DNA of 64,000 nucleotides from Mycetohabitans endofungorum (GTDB lineage Bacteria > Pseudomonadota > Gammaproteobacteria > Burkholderiales > Burkholderiaceae), in NCBI RefSeq assembly GCF_037477895.1, contig NZ_CP132744.1, positions 1,364,001 to 1,428,000 of the forward strand, written 5' to 3'. The notes beneath the pieces were generated by a model. It worked only from the letters and a program-made list of their open reading frames with translations, was not told the DNA's origin and made no database searches. Shown one piece after another: positions 33,241 through 43,557 of the stretch. Position 1 is the first letter of the stretch. Each line of letters opens with the position of its first letter. The translations under genes were made by a program, and so were the position numbers.

Positions 33241-34641
33241 ATGAGCCGACTGGTCGTAGTGTCGAATCGCGTCGCAACCCCCACTGAGAGCAAGGGATCC
33301 GCCGGTGGACTCGCCGTCGGCGTGTTCGGCGCGCTGAAGGATACGGGAGGGGTCTGGTTCGGCTGGAGTGGCGACGTAGTCGGCGAAACGGTCGCAAACG
33401 CTACGCCGACGCTCGTAGAGGACGGCAAGGTCACGTTCGCAACCGTCGGGCTGACGCGCAAAGACTACGATCAATACTATCGCGGTTTTTCGAATGCGAC
33501 GCTGTGGCCTGTTTTCCACTATCGCAATGACCTGGCCGTCTACGACCGCGCAGATTATGCAGGGTACCTGCGCGTGAACCGGTGGCTTGCGCAGAAGCTA
33601 CTGCCTTTGCTGCGGCCTGACGATGTGATCTGGGTCCACGATTATCACTTGATCCCATTCGGCGATGCGCTGCGCCAGCTTGGGGTGCAGAACCGGATCG
33701 GCTTTTTTCTGCATATCCCGTTTCCATCGCCGCAGATTCTGCTGAACATCCCGCCGCACGACGAACTGGTGCGCGTGCTGTGCAGCTATGACGTGGTGGG
33801 TTTCCAAACCGCGGTCGATCTGCGCGCCTTCGCCGATTATGTCGAGCGACACGCGCAGGGCAAAGTGTGGGACAACGGCCGGATCGAGGCATACGGGCGC
33901 GTATTGCACGGCGCTGCCTACCCGATCGGTGTTTTCCCCGATGACATCGCTGAGCAAGCGCGTCGCCACGAGAGCCGGCAACACGTGCTGGAACTAAAGC
34001 AAAGCTTGGAAGGGCGCAAGCTGATTATGAGCGTGGACCGGCTCGATTACTCGAAGGGGCTTGTCGAGCGCTTCCGGGCATTCGAGCAATTGCTAGAGCG
34101 TGCGCCGCACTGGCGCGGCAATGTCACGCTCGTTCAGGTGGCCCCGCCCACGCGCTCGGACGTTCAGTCGTATCAGGAAATTAGGCAGAGCCTCGAATAT
34201 GAGGCCGGCCGGATCAACGGCCGGTTTTCCGGCCTGGACTACACGCCGATCCGATATTTAAACCAGCGCTATGACCGTTGGAAGCTGATGTCGCTATTTC
34301 GCGAGTCACAAATCGGCCTGGTCACGCCACTGCGTGACGGAATGAACCTGGTGGCCAAGGAGTATGTTGCCGCCCAAAATCCGGACGATCCTGGCGTGCT
34401 GGTCCTATCGCGCTTTGCCGGCGCGGCGCTGGAGCTGCCCGGGGCACTGATCACCAACCCGTACGATATTATCGGTATGTCCGAGGCCCTTGAGCATGCG
34501 TTGGCGATGCCACTGGTGGAGCGACAAGAGCGCTACCAGACCAACATGCAACATCTGCGCGATAATGACCTGGGCGTCTGGCGCGACACCTTCATCGCCG
34601 ATTTGCGCGGGCACGCACGCGCGGTGCCGGGGCAGCATTGA
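33241..34641 (+). CDS. otsA: Trehalose-6-phosphate synthase
   Basis: A 466-residue GT20 enzyme making trehalose-6-phosphate from UDP-glucose and glucose-6-phosphate. Visible: SNRVATP start, WFGWSGD, VHDYHLIPF, SVDRLDYSKGLVER and LRDGMNLVAKEYVAAQ. No otsB phosphatase is next to it. Next gene is a glycosyltransferase. Confidence 0.95.
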   Translation: MSRLVVVSNRVATPTESKGSAGGLAVGVFGALKDTGGVWFGWSGDVVGETVANATPTLVEDGKVTFATVGLTRKDYDQYYRGFSNATLWPVFHYRNDLAVYDRADYAGYLRVNRWLAQKLLPLLRPDDVIWVHDYHLIPFGDALRQLGVQNRIGFFLHIPFPSPQILLNIPPHDELVRVLCSYDVVGFQTAVDLRAFADYVERHAQGKVWDNGRIEAYGRVLHGAAYPIGVFPDDIAEQARRHESRQHVLELKQSLEGRKLIMSVDRLDYSKGLVERFRAFEQLLERAPHWRGNVTLVQVAPPTRSDVQSYQEIRQSLEYEAGRINGRFSGLDYTPIRYLNQRYDRWKLMSLFRESQIGLVTPLRDGMNLVAKEYVAAQNPDDPGVLVLSRFAGAALELPGALITNPYDIIGMSEALEHALAMPLVERQERYQTNMQHLRDNDLGVWRDTFIADLRGHARAVPGQH

Positions 34642-34800
34642 CCGGCCACCGCGCTGATGTTTCCACGGCAGGCGCCCGTGCTGCGGCAGCTGCGTGGTGA
34701 AACAGGGTGCAAACGTGCACGTGCAGTGTGTCATACTGGCACGCCCGGTTGCAGGCCCGATGACCGCATCACCGCGGGAATTTCTAAATCGGAGACAAGC

Positions 34801-35901
34801 ATGAGGATTGCCCAGATCGCGCCACTTACCGAGTCGGTGCCGCCTAAGCTGTATGGTGGCACGGAGCGCGTCGTCTCGTATATCACCGAAGCGCTGGTCG
34901 ATCTCGGCCACGATGTGACGCTGTTCGCCAGCGCAGACTCGGACACTCGGGCCAAGCTTGTGCCGGTCTGGCCGCGGGCGCTGCGGCTCGATCCCGCTAT
35001 TCGCGATCGGATCGCTCCGCATATGCTGTTGATGGAACGGGTGCGGCAGCAAGCGAGAGAATTCGACGTGCTGCATTTTCACCTGGACTACTACTCGTTT
35101 TCGCTGTTCGGCCGCCAGGACACGCCCTTTATCACTACGCTGCATGGGCGGCTGGACCTGCCGGAACAACAGCCGATCTTCGACACTTTCTCGAACGCAG
35201 CGGTCGTATCGATCTCGGACGCACAGCGCGAGCCGCTGCCGCAGGCGAAGTGGCTGACGACCGTCTACCACGGCCTGCCCGAGATGCTGTACACGCCACA
35301 GCCCGTGCAGCCACAGTACCTAGCGTTCCTTGGCCGGATATCGCCGGAAAAACGTGTCGATATCGCGATCCGGATCGCCGGACTCTGCGGCATGAAGATC
35401 CGCATCGCCGCCAAAGTCGACGCCGCCGACCAGCAGTATTTCGAGCGCGACATACGGCCATTGTTGGCGTTGCCGCACGTCGAGTTCATTGGTGAAATCG
35501 CTGACGAGCAAAAAGCGCACTTCCTGTCTGGCGCACACGCACTACTGTTTCCGATCGACTGGCCCGAGCCGTTCGGTCTGGTGATGATCGAGGCGATGGC
35601 CTGCGGCACACCGGTCATCGCGTTCAACCGGGGTTCGGTGTCAGAGGTGATCGACGAAGCGCAGTCTGGCTTCATCGTAGAGGACGAAATCAGTGCGGTT
35701 GCGGCGGTCAACCGCGTTGGCACGTTGTCGCGTGAACGCGTGAGAGCGTGCTTCGAGCGACGCTTCACGTCGCGCCGCATGGCGCAGCAGTATCTAGAAG
35801 CCTACCATATGGTCGTACGCGCGCAGCGGCGCGCGCGCTTCAAAGTTATCGATCGCGCAGCGCCGCCCAAACTACACATCCCGGTGGACGCGGCAAGCTG
35901 A
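34801..35901 (+). CDS. Family-4 glycosyltransferase
   Basis: 366 residues, GT-B fold: N domain MRIAQIAPLTESVPPKLYGG and TERVVSYITEALVDLGHDVT; C domain FLGRISPEKRVDIAIRI and the E-x7-E motif PEPFGLVMIEAMACGTPVIA. The ATG at 34801 opens the family sequence; 48 upstream codons are open but unrelated. The acceptor is unknown. Neighbouring otsA suggests a glycan or osmolyte role. Confidence 0.85.
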   Translation: MRIAQIAPLTESVPPKLYGGTERVVSYITEALVDLGHDVTLFASADSDTRAKLVPVWPRALRLDPAIRDRIAPHMLLMERVRQQAREFDVLHFHLDYYSFSLFGRQDTPFITTLHGRLDLPEQQPIFDTFSNAAVVSISDAQREPLPQAKWLTTVYHGLPEMLYTPQPVQPQYLAFLGRISPEKRVDIAIRIAGLCGMKIRIAAKVDAADQQYFERDIRPLLALPHVEFIGEIADEQKAHFLSGAHALLFPIDWPEPFGLVMIEAMACGTPVIAFNRGSVSEVIDEAQSGFIVEDEISAVAAVNRVGTLSRERVRACFERRFTSRRMAQQYLEAYHMVVRAQRRARFKVIDRAAPPKLHIPVDAAS

Positions 35902-35990
35902 CGCCGCCACGTCGCTTTGCGTGACGAGCCGCCGGCCCCGCGCGGGCAACCTGGCCCCACCAGGGGCCATGCGTTGAGCTACCGTCCGTG

Positions 35991-36137
35991 TCAATGCAGC
36001 TTGTCACCGAACAAGCCAAACAGGCCGATAATGATCAGATACAACGCGATAATGATATTCAATAGTCGCGGTATCAACAGGATCAGAATGTCGGCGACCA
36101 GCGCCACCACCGGGCCCGCTGTCACGGTCAGGCTCAT
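35991..36137 (-). CDS. DUF3096 small membrane protein
   Basis: A 48-residue, almost fully hydrophobic protein (MSLTVTAGPVVALVADILIL..., RLLNIIIALYLIIIGLFGLF) matching DUF3096. It lies 13 bp after the YSC84 gene, likely in one operon. Function unknown. Confidence 0.8.
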   Translation of the reverse strand: MSLTVTAGPVVALVADILILLIPRLLNIIIALYLIIIGLFGLFGDKLH

Positions 36138-36150
36138 GAGCGCGCGCGGC

Positions 36151-36741
36151 TTAGAGCTTCAGTTTCGTCACCTTCGTGCCTTCCAACGACACGCCGGCCA
36201 TCAGGCCCGCATTCGTCAGCACGAACGCCTGCACCGGCGCGGTGGCCGTGGTGGTATCGATTTTGCCGTTCACGCCGACTTTCAGCACCGCGACGGTCGC
36301 ATCGGCGCCCACGGCCCAGCCTTCGCTGTTGCGGAACTTGTCCAGTGAGTCCTGCGTCATGAACAAAAAAACCAGCGCCTTGGATTGCGCACCGGCCTGC
36401 AAGCCGAACGAGCCCGTTGCGGTACTGTAATAGCCAGCCGTCTCTTCACCGACACGCAGCGCACCTTCGCCATACTGGCCCCCGACAATGAAGGCTGCGG
36501 ACACGACGGACGGGAACACCAGCACGCCACGGGACTTCGCGACCAGCTCCCGCGAACCGTTGGCGGTGGTATAGAGGCGTGCCAACGTTTCATTGACCGA
36601 AGTATTGATGCTCTGGCGCTTGGCTGCGTTGCCGGATGCCCTCGACGCAGAAGTCTGGGTGGTCGTCGTGCAACCGGTGAGCGCGAGGCCGCCTGATGCG
36701 AGTAGGGCGGAGGTCGTCACTATGAACTTTCTTCTTTCCAT
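36151..36741 (-). CDS. SYLF/YSC84-domain lipoprotein
   Basis: 196 residues with a lipoprotein signal (lipobox ALTGC, Cys about 24) after a MERRKFI start. The SYLF lipid-binding domain runs from about 60: AKSRGVLVFPSVVSAAFIVG, GGQYGEGALRV, TGSFGLQAGAQSKALVFLFM. Related to a known Burkholderia surface antigen group. Probably outer-membrane associated. Confidence 0.9.
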   Translation of the reverse strand: MERRKFIVTTSALLASGGLALTGCTTTTQTSASRASGNAAKRQSINTSVNETLARLYTTANGSRELVAKSRGVLVFPSVVSAAFIVGGQYGEGALRVGEETAGYYSTATGSFGLQAGAQSKALVFLFMTQDSLDKFRNSEGWAVGADATVAVLKVGVNGKIDTTTATAPVQAFVLTNAGLMAGVSLEGTKVTKLKL

Positions 36742-36875
36742 CTCATTCTCCTAGGTTGCTTTCGGGGAACTGCCACGACACTGAAGCATGGAACGGGCCA
36801 ACTGCGTAATGGTTCCCCAAATAACCCGGACGGTCGCCCAATTGCGCGATACAGGACCCTCAATGCGGGTGTGTC

Positions 36876-37412
36876 TCAACTGTCGATTCCATCGGGTCTG
36901 GTGTTGGCGTCGGGTCCGGCACAGCCCGGGGCAGGCGCCGGTGCGCCAGACAACTCGGATGAGGCCGTCGGTGTGCGCCTCGGCCGCTTAGGCGAGGGGC
37001 GTCGCAACGCCAAGCGCACGAATACGACAACTAGGCCGACAGCGAAGACAAACGACGAGGGCACGACCCAATAGCCGAAGATGGCCTGGCTCAGGTACGA
37101 CAGCAGCGTGCGCCGACGTCTCGCATAGTCGTCCTGCGCTGCCTGCAATGCCGACGCATGCGCCGACACAACCACGGCCGGGCATCCGGCCGCCCGGGCC
37201 TGCTCCGCGGTCCCGGCGCAACGGCCAGCCGCGTCCATGGCACGCTCGGGCGCGCTGAGTTTCCAATTGCCGAGCGTGCGTTGCAGATCGGTGCGGTTGT
37301 AGGCCATCTCGACCTGGATCTCGTGAATTGTAATCAGCGCGACGGGCACCGCCCATACGAACGTGGCGATCAGCCAACGCCTGATCCAGCGGTTCGGTCT
37401 CCATGCCATCAC
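36876..37412 (-). CDS. Hypothetical two-span membrane protein
   Basis: 178 residues. TM1 at about 12-30 (RWLIATFVWAVPVALITI), a periplasmic stretch with two cysteines (64, 77), TM2 at about 108-132, then a Pro/Arg-rich cytoplasmic tail. A Burkholderia-type hypothetical; no function assignable. Confidence 0.65.
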   Translation of the reverse strand: MMAWRPNRWIRRWLIATFVWAVPVALITIHEIQVEMAYNRTDLQRTLGNWKLSAPERAMDAAGRCAGTAEQARAAGCPAVVVSAHASALQAAQDDYARRRRTLLSYLSQAIFGYWVVPSSFVFAVGLVVVFVRLALRRPSPKRPRRTPTASSELSGAPAPAPGCAGPDANTRPDGIDS

Positions 37413-37976
37413 GCGCCTCCGTCCGCCATTGGTGTGTGGTCACGAAACAACGGCGTCTGCAGCGATCAGCTGGCCATTCGGCTTAAACAGGCCGCCGTAT
37501 CCCGATCATAGAGAATTTGACGGCGCTGCACACGGTGCACCGCACCACGAGCGGCCGCATCAACCGCGATGCGATCCTGAGGCGGCGTGCGTCAGCTGTC
37601 GGCTTGGCATCTAGGCAACCTTTCGTGGGGACCTTGCGCGGCGAGCCGGCGGTGCGTGGCATGCTTTATGTGCAACAATGGCGCGTTGTACCAGTCTGTG
37701 CCGGTCAATATTGCAAAAGTTCGACCGGTAAGTTCTGCAAAGCCGGTGTAAAGGTGCCCTATCGCGCGCCTCGGCCGACGACCACAGGGGCATCCCGGCG
37801 CGGCGCGTAAGTCGTCATTGGTACACGCAGCGCGATGGCAGGCGAATGCCCCAACACAGATTGCGGCAATTGCCTTCACGTTGGAACAGCGTTTGCTTCC
37901 TTAACGACCGCCGTGCTGCATGGCACTCTGTAGTGCAGCATTCCTACTGTACATTTGTCTAACGTCCGATTTCACA
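37413..37976. other. Region without a confident gene
   Basis: Short frames on both strands (e.g. plus 37517-37810, minus 37592-37879) lack family features. I see no RNA gene or clear repeat. Confidence 0.4.
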
Positions 37977-38447
37977 ATGGCATCGCAGCCTGTCCAGCCC
38001 TCTAGTTCCGTGTCATCCGCCACGGCCGCGGCCGGTGGGGCCCTTGCCCGACATGGTTTGCGCGTGCTCGTGGTCGACGACGCCGAAGACGCGTGCGAGG
38101 GGCTGGCATTGCTGCTGCAAATCGAGGGTTTCCAGGTCGAGGCGACGCTCGACGGTCCCACCGCAGTGGAATGCGCCACGCATTTCGCCCCACATATCGT
38201 GCTGCTCGACTTGGCGATGCCGCGCATGAGTGGTTACGACGTCGCGCGCCGGCTGCGCGAGCATCCGTCGACACGTGACGCGCTGATCATCGCGTTGACG
38301 GGGCTGAGCGAGTTCGACGACATCGCTCGCAGCCGCGCGGCCGGTTTCAACCACCATCAGGTCAAGCCGGTGGACGTCGATACGCTGCTGTCGCTGATCG
38401 ATCACCACTTCGCTACCCACGCGTCGCAGCGCTCCGGTCGTCAATGA
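37977..38447 (+). CDS. Single-domain response regulator (receiver)
   Basis: 156 residues from MASQPVQPSS; an ATG 19 codons earlier is also open. After a 25-residue Ser/Ala-rich lead, the receiver domain shows the acidic pair in VLVVDDAEDA, phospho-Asp in VLLDLAMPRMSG, Thr in IIALTGLS and Lys in HHQVKPVD. There is no output domain, so it acts by protein contact. No kinase gene nearby. Confidence 0.88.
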   Translation: MASQPVQPSSSVSSATAAAGGALARHGLRVLVVDDAEDACEGLALLLQIEGFQVEATLDGPTAVECATHFAPHIVLLDLAMPRMSGYDVARRLREHPSTRDALIIALTGLSEFDDIARSRAAGFNHHQVKPVDVDTLLSLIDHHFATHASQRSGRQ

Positions 38448-38665
38448 GCGGTGGCGGAACCGAGCTAGGATGAATATGCCCGGGCGACGCGCCGGCTCCC
38501 CTCCATACCATCACAGCTCGAAATAACGTCGCTTTGCGCAACACTGTTTCCTCGGCAACGACATGTCGACGTTGACACATCGACCCGCGGCTTTGACGAC
38601 GCGCTGGCGGACGAGGGCACCGTATGTTAGGTATCGGCGCTTTCAAACCTCAAGAGTAACTGGCA

Positions 38666-39655
38666 ATGACGACGATCAAGGACGTGGCGGCACTTGCAGG
38701 CGTGTCGTTTACCACCGTTTCGCATGTGGTGAATAATTCCCGTCCGGTCAGTGCCGATGTGCGGGCAAAGGTCGAGCATGCGATCAGGCAACTGAATTAT
38801 GTGCCGTCGGCGGTTGCCCGTTCACTGAAGGCGCGTTCCACGGCGACGATCGGGCTGGTCATTCCAAACGGCACGAATCCGTACTTTGCCGAGTTGGCGC
38901 GCGGCATCGAAGACCACTGCGAAAGAACCGGATATTGTGTCTTTTTATGCAATTCGGATGACGATCCGACCAAGCAACGCAATTATCTGCGAGTGTTACA
39001 GGAAAAGCGCATCGATGGGCTGATTGTCGCGTCGGCCGGCGCGGACAGCGTGCTGGCGTCCGCTGGCGTACCGATCGTAGTGGTGGACCGGGAAATCGAG
39101 GGCCCGAGCGCCGATCTGGTGCAGATCGACCATGAGCGCGGCGCGTATCTAGCCACCTGCCACCTGCTGGAACTCGGCCACGTACGCATCGGTTGCATCA
39201 CCGGGCCGGTGCAGATGGCGGTCAGCGCGATGCGCGTCCAGGGCTTTCTACGCGCGATGGCCGAGCGTGGCATTGAGATTGTCAAGGACGGCATCGTCGA
39301 GGGCGATTTCACGATCCCAGGCGGCTATGTGGCCGCAAGCCGGCTGCTCGACCGCGTGAAGCCCAGCGCCATCTTTGCCAGCAACGACATAATGGGCATG
39401 GGCGCATTGCGAGCGGCGGCCAAGCGCAAGATCCAGGTGCCGGAGGAGTTGTCGATTATCGGATTCGACGATATCGAGTTATCCCGCTATGTTTACCCGG
39501 CGCTGTCCACCGTAGGCCAGTCGATTTTGCAGCTTGGCGAGGCGGCGGCGCAGACCTTGTTCGAGCGTATCAGCGGCAATGTGCAAGGGGGTCCACAACG
39601 GCGCGTCGTCACGCCACAGTTGGCGGTGCGCGAGTCCACTGCGGCGGCCCTATGA
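38666..39655 (+). CDS. LacI-family regulator, probably ribose-type
   Basis: 329 residues. The LacI helix-turn-helix is at residues 1-50 (TTIKDVAALAGVSFTTVSHV, VNNSRPVSADVRAKVE), then a periplasmic-binding-like sensor (IGLVIPNGTNPYFAELARGI, SIIGFDDIELSRYVYPALST). It overlaps a ribokinase gene by 4 bp, pointing to RbsR-type control of ribose genes. The ribose transporter is not in the window. Confidence 0.88.
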   Translation: MTTIKDVAALAGVSFTTVSHVVNNSRPVSADVRAKVEHAIRQLNYVPSAVARSLKARSTATIGLVIPNGTNPYFAELARGIEDHCERTGYCVFLCNSDDDPTKQRNYLRVLQEKRIDGLIVASAGADSVLASAGVPIVVVDREIEGPSADLVQIDHERGAYLATCHLLELGHVRIGCITGPVQMAVSAMRVQGFLRAMAERGIEIVKDGIVEGDFTIPGGYVAASRLLDRVKPSAIFASNDIMGMGALRAAAKRKIQVPEELSIIGFDDIELSRYVYPALSTVGQSILQLGEAAAQTLFERISGNVQGGPQRRVVTPQLAVRESTAAAL

Positions 39656-39990
39656 CGAGCGTACAACGGCCACATACGTGCACCGGCCGTGTTACCGCGG
39701 TCGGCAGCTTAAACGTGGACCTGGCGGTGCGCACCGCGTCTTCCGTTTCTGGCGAAACGCTGAGTGGACACAACTTCGCGTTGATTTCGGGCGGCAAGGG
39801 CGCTAACCAGACCGTCGTCGCCACTCGGCTTGGGGCACAGGCGTCGATGATCGGCCGCGTCGGCGATGATCCCAACAGTGGGTCGTTGGTCAACGCGCTT
39901 TGGGCCGAAGGCATCGATTGTTCGGCGGGTCAGCTCAGCCCACCGCTGCGACTGGCCAGGGTTGAAAGCAAGCCAATACCGATGTCATGA
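39652..39990 (+). pseudogene. rbsK: Ribokinase, C-terminally truncated
   Basis: About 95 ribokinase residues: VTAVGSLNVDLAVRTASSVS, LSGHNFALISGGKGANQTVV, SMIGRVGDDPNSGSLVNALW. The frame ends at 112 codons of about 310, so the ATP site and catalytic Asp are lost. Coupled to the LacI gene by ATGA. Confidence 0.85.
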
Positions 39991-40219
39991 TAACGTTGCA
40001 CAGCGAACGGTGCGGGATCAATATTGTAGGGCTTCGGTGTATGGCGCGCCAGCGGTTAAATTATCTTAGCAAACACTACGTGCGGTTGGTGAAATTCTCC
40101 CGAAATAGGATTAGGATGAGTCTAAGGGCATGCCGGTCGACCGGCCCGAGCGCGTGATACGACGCGTGCACCGCGGCGCTTGACCGGCAGCTCTCGTTGA
40201 ATATCGGCGAGGAGGTGGT
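39991..40219. other. Intergenic region before prkA
   Basis: The first ~130 bp are probably decayed rbsK. GAGGAGGTGG at 40209-40218 is a strong ribosome site for prkA. Confidence 0.4.
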
Positions 40220-42142
40220 ATGGATATTTACAACAGTTTCGCGACCCGCTTCGAAAAGACGAGAGAGGAAGAGTTCTCGTTAGAAGAGTATCTCGAACTG
40301 TGCAAGAACAATCCTGCCGCGTACGCCACGGCTGGCGAACGCATGTTGATGGCGATCGGGGAGCCGGAACACGTCGATACCCGCAATGATCCGAGGTTGT
40401 CGCGTGTTTTTGCCAACAAAGTCATCAAGATTTACCCGGCATTCCGTGAGTTCTATGGCATGGAAGAGGTAATCGAGCAGGTCGTCGCCTATTTCCGCCA
40501 TTCTGCACAGGGGCTCGAGGAAAAGAAACAGATCCTGTATCTACTTGGGCCGGTCGGCGGCGGTAAATCGTCGATCGCGGAGCGTTTGAAGCAATTAATG
40601 GAGCGAGTGCCGTTCTACTCGATTAAAGGCTCGCCGGTCAACGAATCACCGCTCGGCTTGTTCGACTACGACGAGGATGGCCCGATCCTCGAAGAGCAGT
40701 ATGGAATACCTCGCCGCTACCTGAAAAGTATCCTGTCTCCGTGGGCCGTCAAGCGCCTACACGAGTACAACGGCGATATCCGCCGGTTCCGCGTGGTCAA
40801 GCGCTATCCATCGGTGCTGCGTCAGATTGGAATTGCGAAGACCGAGCCGGGTGACGAGAACAACCAGGACATCTCATCGCTGGTCGGCAAGGTCGATATC
40901 CGCAAGCTGGAGCAGTATGCGCAGGACGATGCCGACGCGTACAGCTACTCGGGGGGACTGTGCCTGGCCAACCAGGGCCTGCTCGAGTTCGTCGAAATGT
41001 TCAAGGCTCCGATTAAGGTGCTGCACCCGTTACTGACCGCCACGCAGGAAGGCAACTTCAAGGGTACGGAGGGCTTTGGCGCGATTCCGTTCGACGGTAT
41101 TATCCTTGCGCACTCGAACGAATCGGAATGGAAAGCATTCCGGAACAACAAGAATAACGAGGCGCTGCTCGATCGGATTTTCGTGATCAAGGTGCCGTAC
41201 TGCCTACGCTACTCGGAAGAGATCAAGATTTATGACAAGTTGATCCGGAACTCGTCGCTCGGTTCCGCTGTTTGTGCACCGGGCACGCTGAAGATGATGG
41301 CGCAGTTCGCCGTGCTAACTCGCTTGCAGGAGCCGGAAAACTCCAGTCTGTTTTCTAAGATGCTGGTCTATGACGGCGAAAACCTGAAGGACACCGACCC
41401 GAAGGCGAAGTCGTACCAAGAGTATCGCGACTACGCTGGCGTTGACGAAGGCATGACAGGCATCTCGACACGCTTCGCGTTCAAGATCCTGTCGCGGGTG
41501 TTCAATTTCGACACGGCTGAGGTTGCCGCCAACCCGGTACACCTGATGTACGTGCTCGAGCAGCAGATCGAGCGCGAGCAGTTCCCACCGGAAGTTGAAC
41601 AAAAGTACTTATCGTTCGTCAAGGAGCTTCTGGCGTCGCGCTACGCGGAGTTCATCGGCAAAGAGATCCAGACTGCCTATCTGGAATCGTATTCCGAATA
41701 CGGCCAAAACATTTTCGACCGCTATGTGACTTATGCTGACTTCTGGATCCAGGATCAAGAGTTCCGGGATCACGACACCGGCGAGAGCTTCGATCGCGCG
41801 GCGTTGAACGCGGAATTGGAGAAAATCGAAAAGCCGGCGGGAATCAGTAATCCAAAAGATTTCCGCAACGAGATTGTCAACTTTGTCCTGCGTGCGCGTG
41901 CAGCTAATGGTGGCAAGAATCCGGCGTGGATCAGCTACGAAAAGCTGCGTGTTGTGATCGAGAAGAAAATGTTCTCCAACACGGAGGAACTTCTGCCGGT
42001 TATTTCATTCAACGCGAAGGGCTCCGCCGAGGAGCAACGCAAGCATGAGGACTTCGTCAACCGGATGGTCGCCAAGGGTTACACGCCTAAGCAGGTCCGC
42101 CTGCTGTGCGACTGGTATCTACGCGTGCGCAAGTCTTCCTAA
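40220..42142 (+). CDS. prkA: PrkA-family serine protein kinase (YeaG)
   Basis: A 640-residue AAA-fold protein with P-loop GPVGGGKSS (about 112-120), the PrkA N-domain and a C-terminal kinase-like part. Known as a stress and starvation kinase or protease. Starts at a GAGGAGGTGG site. First gene of the conserved prkA-yeaH-spoVR operon. Confidence 0.95.
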   Translation: MDIYNSFATRFEKTREEEFSLEEYLELCKNNPAAYATAGERMLMAIGEPEHVDTRNDPRLSRVFANKVIKIYPAFREFYGMEEVIEQVVAYFRHSAQGLEEKKQILYLLGPVGGGKSSIAERLKQLMERVPFYSIKGSPVNESPLGLFDYDEDGPILEEQYGIPRRYLKSILSPWAVKRLHEYNGDIRRFRVVKRYPSVLRQIGIAKTEPGDENNQDISSLVGKVDIRKLEQYAQDDADAYSYSGGLCLANQGLLEFVEMFKAPIKVLHPLLTATQEGNFKGTEGFGAIPFDGIILAHSNESEWKAFRNNKNNEALLDRIFVIKVPYCLRYSEEIKIYDKLIRNSSLGSAVCAPGTLKMMAQFAVLTRLQEPENSSLFSKMLVYDGENLKDTDPKAKSYQEYRDYAGVDEGMTGISTRFAFKILSRVFNFDTAEVAANPVHLMYVLEQQIEREQFPPEVEQKYLSFVKELLASRYAEFIGKEIQTAYLESYSEYGQNIFDRYVTYADFWIQDQEFRDHDTGESFDRAALNAELEKIEKPAGISNPKDFRNEIVNFVLRARAANGGKNPAWISYEKLRVVIEKKMFSNTEELLPVISFNAKGSAEEQRKHEDFVNRMVAKGYTPKQVRLLCDWYLRVRKSS

Positions 42143-42288
42143 CAGCAAGCGTGCATAGCGTATTGGCGCCATAAGCAACGCGGCGTCTTGTGTACCGGGG
42201 CGGTGCCGGCGCGGCGGCGAACATCACCGCGCGCGTCGCCGCGCCGCGTGCGCGGGTCGCGCCTTTCACGACAGCGGGGGACGGCAAC

Positions 42289-43557
42289 GTGCTTCATCAG
42301 ATCATCGACCGCAGACTTGCCGGCAAGAATAAGAGTATTGCGAATCGCGAACGCTTCTTGCGACGGGTCAAGCACTATATCCGCGAAGCGGTGTCCGAGG
42401 CCGTGCGCGACCGCAGCATCAAGGACATCCAGAGTACGAAGAGCATCACGATTCCGAAGAAGGATATCGGCGAGCCGATGTTCCATCATGCACCGGGCGG
42501 GCGGCGCGAAATCGTCCATCCAGGCAACGCGGACTACGTGAAAGGCGACAAAATTCCGCGCCCGCCCGGCGGTGGGGGGAGTGGGAGCGGAGGACAGGCG
42601 AGCAACGAAGGCGAGGGGCAGGACGACTTCGTGTTCGAGTTGTCTCGCGAGGAATTCATGCAGTATTTCTTCGACGACCTGGAACTGCCACGATTGGTTA
42701 AGACACACCTGATGGCGGTGCCAAGTTGGAAGAACCAGCGTGCCGGCTGGGCGGCCGAAGGCACGCCGAACAACATCGACGTCGTGCGCTCATTGCGCAG
42801 TGCGCTGAGTCGGCGCATCGCGCTTGGTGCGCCGTTGGTCAACCAGCTGCGCGAACTCGAGGCGCAACTGGACGAGTTGAAGGACGACCCGGGCGATCGC
42901 CGGGCCGAGATCAAACGGCTCGAGGATGAAATCCATCACCTGAAGGGACGCATCTGGCGGATACCGTTCATTGACCCATTCGACCTGCGCTACGTGAATC
43001 GCGTCAAGCAACCCACTCCATCCAGCCAGGCAGTCATGTTTTGCTTGATGGACGTTTCCGGTTCGATGGACGAACAGCGCAAGGACTTGGCCAAGCGCTT
43101 CTTCATCCTGCTATACCTGTTTCTGACGCGTAACTATGAAAAGATCGAGGTGGTGTTCATCCGGCACCACACGCGTGCGGAAGAGGTCAACGAGGATACT
43201 TTTTTTCACTCGACCGAAAGCGGTGGCACCGTGGTCTCCAGTGCGTTGGAGCTAATGAAGAAGATCATTGACGAGCGCTATTCGCCGACAGAATGGAATA
43301 TTTATGGCGCACAGGCATCCGATGGCGACAATTGGACGGACGATTCGCCAAAATGCCGTAAGCTGCTGGAAAACGACATCCTGCCAAAAACGCGGTACTT
43401 TGCGTATATCCAGGTAGCCCAGGAAGTGCAGAACCTATGGTTCGAATACAGCCAGCTGGCTGACGCAGTACCTCATTTCACGATGAAAAAGGTCGATGAC
43501 GCGGCGGACATCTATCCAGTGTTTCGCGAATTGTTCGAAAAACAGGTGGCCGCATGA
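42289..43557 (+). CDS. yeaH: YeaH/DUF444 protein with VWA-like domain
   Basis: 422 residues from GTG 42289 (VLHQIIDRRLAGKNKSIANR), which fits the family start. Residues 105-125 are Gly/Pro-rich. The MIDAS-like motif DVSGSMDE lies near 265. Partner of PrkA in stress response. Overlaps spoVR by 4 bp. Confidence 0.92.
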   Translation: MLHQIIDRRLAGKNKSIANRERFLRRVKHYIREAVSEAVRDRSIKDIQSTKSITIPKKDIGEPMFHHAPGGRREIVHPGNADYVKGDKIPRPPGGGGSGSGGQASNEGEGQDDFVFELSREEFMQYFFDDLELPRLVKTHLMAVPSWKNQRAGWAAEGTPNNIDVVRSLRSALSRRIALGAPLVNQLRELEAQLDELKDDPGDRRAEIKRLEDEIHHLKGRIWRIPFIDPFDLRYVNRVKQPTPSSQAVMFCLMDVSGSMDEQRKDLAKRFFILLYLFLTRNYEKIEVVFIRHHTRAEEVNEDTFFHSTESGGTVVSSALELMKKIIDERYSPTEWNIYGAQASDGDNWTDDSPKCRKLLENDILPKTRYFAYIQVAQEVQNLWFEYSQLADAVPHFTMKKVDDAADIYPVFRELFEKQVAA

